Positions 34,211 through 36,941 of a stretch of 36,941 nt of DNA are shown here, piece after piece (position 1 is the stretch's first letter; the number at the start of each line of letters is the position of its first letter). Position numbers and translations under genes: made by a program. The notes under the pieces are model-generated. The model had not been told where the DNA came from. It saw nothing but the letters and a program-made list of their open reading frames with translations, and ran no database searches. The DNA comes from RGIG1681 sp045657465 (lineage in GTDB: Bacteria; Bacillota; Clostridia; Christensenellales; UBA1242). The DNA is taken from the NCBI GenBank assembly GCA_045657465.1, contig JAZOTD010000021.1, positions 1 to 36,941 on the forward strand, given 5' to 3'.

Positions 34211-35104
34211 ATGGAAACTAAAATAGAATATGAGGATAAATTAGATTACGATGCGTTTGTAAAACAACTTGATAGTTATAATAAAGCTTTTTCATATAAA
34301 CGTTTTTATCAGCCTAACATTATGGAGATATTAAGACAGTTGTACGATAATTTTAAAAATTATCATTTTAGTAATGCATTAATATGTGTAGATAGGTTAA
34401 GAGGTTTTGTTAAAGAATGTAAAAAAGAGACGTATTATAAGAAAGAATCTGAAGAATTAAGTTGGATATTAGACAATGCAGAGATTCTTGCAAATGATTT
34501 TATGAGTAAGGGGTTTGAAAATTATATAGAAGATGAAGAAGTTAAATTAACAGAAAAAGAAAAGTTAAAACATAAAAAAGCAAAAATTGATAATCGTCTT
34601 AAAGAAATTCAAGAAATAAATGCTCCTTATCTAAAGATGTCTTTGGGTTTGGCTTTTGTTATAGTTGCTATAATTTTTTATTGTATACCGTCATTTTTTG
34701 GAAAAATCGCTACCAACCATGTGTGTAGTTTTATGTTAGTTGTAGGTGTTTTATTTTTATTTAGCGAAATTAGAATTCGACAAAATGAAAATATAGGGTG
34801 GATTGGGTATTCTGATAAAATTACAAGTAAAAAAGCATCAGTTTTATTGCTACAGTCTTTTGTTTATATGATACCATTAACTGTTTTATATTTTTTCTTT
34901 TCAAATGTTTTGTTAATCAAGATTTTATTTTTTATTCAAGTTTGGTTATGTTCCGTAATTATGATTAATGGAATTGCCTTATTGATAGTAAGTAATATTT
35001 CAAAACAGATCGAGAAAAAATTTAATATTTGGGGTTTTATTTTAGGGATAATTTCCGTTATTAGTTTTGTAATTCAAATGTTTCAGTTGTTTGGAGTGTT
35101 GTAA
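34211..35104 (+). CDS. Unknown membrane protein with soluble N-terminal half
   Basis: A 297-aa protein. Residues 1 to ~135 are soluble and rich in charged and aromatic residues, with a Lys/Glu-rich helix (~115-135) before the membrane part. Five or six hydrophobic helices follow (MSLGLAFVIVAIIFYCIPSFF; CSFMLVVGVLFLFSE; LLLQSFVYMIPLTVLYFFF; the SNVLLI...ALLIV stretch; FILGIISVISFVIQMFQLF). No known family. TATAAT lies about 25 bases before the AGGAGGAG site, so it has its own promoter. As the last island gene it could be a membrane effector of defence, but that is inference. Confidence 0.65.
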   Translation: METKIEYEDKLDYDAFVKQLDSYNKAFSYKRFYQPNIMEILRQLYDNFKNYHFSNALICVDRLRGFVKECKKETYYKKESEELSWILDNAEILANDFMSKGFENYIEDEEVKLTEKEKLKHKKAKIDNRLKEIQEINAPYLKMSLGLAFVIVAIIFYCIPSFFGKIATNHVCSFMLVVGVLFLFSEIRIRQNENIGWIGYSDKITSKKASVLLLQSFVYMIPLTVLYFFFSNVLLIKILFFIQVWLCSVIMINGIALLIVSNISKQIEKKFNIWGFILGIISVISFVIQMFQLFGVL

Positions 35105-35138
35105 AAAAAACGAATCACAATGGTGGTTCGTTTTCTCT
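35103..35138 (+). terminator. Terminator after membrane protein
   Basis: AAAACGAATCAC pairs with GTGGTTCGTTTT (one G-U), starting at the stop codon. Confidence 0.75.
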
Positions 35139-35276
35139 TTTGCCTAGTAAAAGGCAATGGTTATTTTTGTGCAATTTGACCATATGGTTAATATGTACAA
35201 AAATGGTGAAAAGTTTGAATATTTGTGCATGTTGTACATGCTGAAAAATTCAGGGTTTACGTGGGGTTTATTAGTT
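35139..35276. other. Right-flank region with clustered palindromes
   Basis: No ORF. It holds ACCATATGGT (about 35178-35187) and GCATGT-TGT-ACATGC (about 35227-35241). The right end of the mobile element should be near here, before the tRNA terminator. Serine-integrase attachment sites are imperfect dyads of ~50 bp, which would fit, but no core shared with the left flank could be proved. Confidence 0.3.
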
Positions 35277-35324
35277 GCAAAAAAAGAAAACCCATAAACG
35301 CTGAAATTTCAGACGTCTATGGGT
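35277..35324 (-). terminator. Terminator of tRNA-Ser
   Basis: On the minus strand ACCCATAGACG pairs with CGTTTATGGGT, with an inner TCTGAAATTTCAG dyad and a long U-rich tail. Confidence 0.85.
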
Positions 35325-35332
35325 CTTAACCG

Positions 35333-35420
35333 TGGCGGAGAGTTAGGGATTCGAACCCCAGATAGCTTTCACTATGCCAGTTTTCAAGACTGGTGTATTC
35401 AACCGCTCTACCAACTCTCC
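35333..35420 (-). tRNA. tRNA-Ser (UGA)
   Basis: Minus strand. Acceptor GGAGAGT/ACTCTCC, D arm with TAGAGCGGTTGAA, anticodon stem CCAGT/ACTGG around CTTGAAA (anticodon TGA), a long class-II variable arm (ATAGTGAAAGCTAT), T arm GGGGTTCGAATCCC, discriminator G and encoded CCA. The long variable arm confirms serine. It is intact and lies outside the mobile island, reading toward it. Confidence 0.93.
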
Positions 35421-35457
35421 ATATTTAGTTTTGCGTTAACATTGGTTAACGAGTATT

Positions 35458-35486
35458 AGTATATGTTATATTGCGTAAAAAATCAA
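35458..35486 (-). promoter_or_regulatory. Promoter of tRNA-Ser
   Basis: Minus strand: TTGATT, 17-bp spacer, TATACT. GTTAAC-ATTG-GTTAAC follows in the short leader. Confidence 0.6.
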
Positions 35487-35592
35487 GTGTTTTTATTAAT
35501 TTTTTTTGAACTTTTGTTGACTTTTTGTATTATTCACCATGTCGGCGTTGTTAGAATGGATAATAAAGTTTATTTTTTTTATTAATAACAAT

Positions 35593-35622
35593 AAAAAGTT
35601 CAAGTATCAACTTGAACTTTTT
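35593..35622. terminator. Terminator of methyltransferase gene
   Basis: AAAAAGTTCAAGT and ACTTGAACTTTTT form a 13-bp stem with loop ATCA. Flanking A and T runs allow use on both strands; the minus-strand gene ends 21 bases away. Confidence 0.85.
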
Positions 35623-35642
35623 TAAGAGATGATTTTAAAGGT

Positions 35643-36413
35643 TTATTTTTTTAAGATATCTAAGATGTGTGAGCTGGCGCCAAGAAGTTCTGGGCGTTCG
35701 GCGATTGAAAGGATGTAGTTTTTGTAGATACGGAAATCTTCGGTGGACATTTTGTTAATGGTTGGGCGAATGTAGTCGGTTGGACCATCTACTGCAATAA
35801 TTTTTGTGCGGGTGAGTTTTGCGTCGTCTTTGAGTTTGTTGATTTCTTCGAGTCTTACATAGCTATAAAGATCTTCGGTGCTGGTTTGGGTTTGAAAATT
35901 TTCATCAAGTTTATTTTCGCTTAACACCTTTTGAAGATTTTCTTCTTTAAAGGCATAAGTGATGACGGCGTATTCATTTGTTAGATACATAATGAGAATG
36001 TGACCGTCTTTTTTTGTGACTCTTTTTGCTTCGGTGATTGCTTTTAATTTATCTTCATGTGAGAAAAGGTGATAGGTTGGTCCAAAAAGCAATGTTATAT
36101 CAAAAAAGTCATTTGGGAGTTTCTTTAAGTTTAAAGCAGTTCCGTGAAGAGCTTTAACTTTGTTTGATTTTATTTTTATTTGGCTAACATTCTTTTTAAC
36201 ATATTCAAGGGCGGTTACGTTGTGGCCTTCATCTGCGAGCAAAACAGAATATCTGCCCGTTCCAGCTCCAATATCTAAAATGTTTAAATTTTGTCTGTCA
36301 TTTATGATATCATGTATATATTTGTTTGCGACAAAAAACTCTACCTGTCCATGACGAGAGAGCAGGCGTTTATCTTCATTGAACTTATTGTAATATTTTT
36401 CTAATTCGTCCAT
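35643..36413 (-). CDS. Class I SAM-dependent methyltransferase
   Basis: A 256-aa protein with a clear Rossmann methyltransferase core: motif I ILDIGAGTGRYSVLLA (~45-60), then VTALEYV (acidic end of strand 2), FFDITLLFGPTYHLF (motif II region), and ITEAKRVTKKDGHILIMYL. The final ~100 residues are a lid or substrate domain that I do not recognise (TEDFRIYKNYILSIAERPELLGASSHIL). The substrate is probably a small molecule. There is no ribosome site before the ATG; the predicted promoter starts RNA about five bases upstream, so the message may be nearly leaderless. Confidence 0.85.
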   Translation of the reverse strand: MDELEKYYNKFNEDKRLLSRHGQVEFFVANKYIHDIINDRQNLNILDIGAGTGRYSVLLADEGHNVTALEYVKKNVSQIKIKSNKVKALHGTALNLKKLPNDFFDITLLFGPTYHLFSHEDKLKAITEAKRVTKKDGHILIMYLTNEYAVITYAFKEENLQKVLSENKLDENFQTQTSTEDLYSYVRLEEINKLKDDAKLTRTKIIAVDGPTDYIRPTINKMSTEDFRIYKNYILSIAERPELLGASSHILDILKK

Positions 36414-36424
36414 AACTAGCGTTT

Positions 36425-36453
36425 ATGATAGCATGGTTTTGGGAAAATGTAAA
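36425..36453 (-). promoter_or_regulatory. Promoter of methyltransferase gene, near-leaderless
   Basis: Minus strand: TTTACA, 17-bp spacer, TATCAT. Only 11 bases separate the -10 box from the start codon at 36413. Confidence 0.55.
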
Positions 36454-36460
36454 GTTTAAC

Positions 36461-36490
36461 AAAAAAGAACTTCGATTAATTCGAAGTTCT
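36461..36490 (-). terminator. Terminator of GLUG surface protein gene
   Basis: AGAACTTCGA and TCGAAGTTCT form a 10-bp stem and six U follow on the minus strand. The stop codon of the gene lies in the loop. Confidence 0.85.
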
Positions 36491-36941
36491 AAGTGTTGGT
36501 GTTAAAGTTGTTAAGTTTGACCAAATGGAGTTGTCTAGTGATTGCTCGATGGTTTCGAGAATCATTGAAGATGAAATGTAATTCACACTGTTTGGTCTAT
36601 CTGAATAATCTCCAAGACCTGCAACTGTTAGGTTGGTTGAATTGACTGTGTAGGTGTCATTATTTAACATTGCAAAGTTTGATGACATGTGGTCCGCATT
36701 TGAGCCATAGGCTATGATGCCGGCCATGTTTGTATGATTTGTTAATGATTCAATTGAAGATGTTAAATTTCCTGTGAAGAATGAATTTGAAATAAGGTCT
36801 TCAAGAGAATTTTGTGTGTGCCAATAACCAACGAGTCCACCGATGTTTAATGTGATTAAACTTGTTAATTGTGATAACAAGTGTGCATTTGTGGTGCTTG
36901 ATGAATATGAGTTTGTAATTTTTGATGACTTAAACTCACCA
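36476..36941 (-). CDS. C-terminal part of GLUG-repeat surface protein (partial)
   Basis: The reading frame is open to the window edge, so the start lies outside. The visible end is rich in Ser, Thr and Asn with few charges. NIGGLVGYW followed by LISNSFFTGN, then MAGIIAYG and VAGLGDYSD, are GLUG-type repeat units found in large secreted or cell-surface proteins. The last residues (SIWSNLTTLTPTLRTSN) match the usual end of such repeat regions, with no LPXTG sorting signal. Attachment must therefore come from elsewhere in the protein. Confidence 0.7.
   Translation of the reverse strand, partial: GEFKSSKITNSYSSSTTNAHLLSQLTSLITLNIGGLVGYWHTQNSLEDLISNSFFTGNLTSSIESLTNHTNMAGIIAYGSNADHMSSNFAMLNNDTYTVNSTNLTVAGLGDYSDRPNSVNYISSSMILETIEQSLDNSIWSNLTTLTPTLRTSN

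Noticed and set aside
35333..35420. tRNA-Ser as the integration target
   Set aside because: Large serine recombinases rarely use tRNA genes, the tRNA is complete, and no duplicated tRNA end is visible at the left flank.
1..36941. CRISPR arrays, rRNA genes, IS transposases
   Set aside because: Both strands were scanned by eye; there are no regularly spaced repeats, no rRNA-like stretch and no DDE transposase motif.

Overview
The window is AT-rich DNA of a low-G+C, Gram-positive-type bacterium. Strong AGGAGG ribosome sites, sigma-A-like -35/-10 pairs and U-tailed hairpin terminators occur throughout. A radical SAM enzyme, a flavin reductase/rubredoxin fusion and a ferritin-like diiron protein suggest an anaerobe, probably a Clostridia-like Firmicute. 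The genus cannot be named from the sequence alone.

Layout. (1) 1-4 kb: ferritin-like protein; convergent nitroreductase/radical SAM operon (minus strand); PlsC-like acyltransferase. (2) 4.4-13.9 kb: the most unusual chromosomal block. A CYTH protein overlaps a complete radical SAM domain fused in frame to a complete LysR regulator. After a terminator comes a tight seven-gene operon: a NitT/TauT-type ABC importer (three genes), a phosphoenolpyruvate-synthase/rifampin-phosphotransferase-like enzyme with permuted domain order, a 400-aa protein I do not recognise, a FusB-like EF-G-binding zinc protein and a HIT hydrolase. (3) 14-22.3 kb: housekeeping-type genes: flavin reductase/rubredoxin, HAD phosphatase, two tiny ORFs, WYL regulator, Nudix hydrolase, DUF84 NTPase with a structured leader, RNase R, MFS transporter. 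(4) 22.3-35.1 kb: a mobile defence island. A large serine recombinase (minus) is separated by a 104-bp inverted-repeat element from a helicase fused to a PD-(D/E)XK-like nuclease, a restriction accessory protein, a 1352-aa GIY-YIG/helicase/adenine-methyltransferase fusion, and two unrecognised proteins, one membrane-bound. Codon use changes within the island. (5) 35.3-36.9 kb: tRNA-Ser(UGA), a SAM methyltransferase with an almost leaderless predicted transcript, and the C-terminal end of a GLUG-repeat surface protein.

How the genes may work together (inference). The fused radical SAM-LysR protein may control the adjacent importer operon. That operon combines uptake, a phosphohistidine phosphotransferase, a ribosome-rescue-type EF-G binder and a nucleotide hydrolase, which resembles an antibiotic or small-molecule response unit. 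In the island, the single-chain restriction enzyme, its accessory protein and the coupled downstream gene look like one restriction-modification locus. The helicase-nuclease has its own promoter and terminator and looks like a separate anti-phage or anti-plasmid gene.
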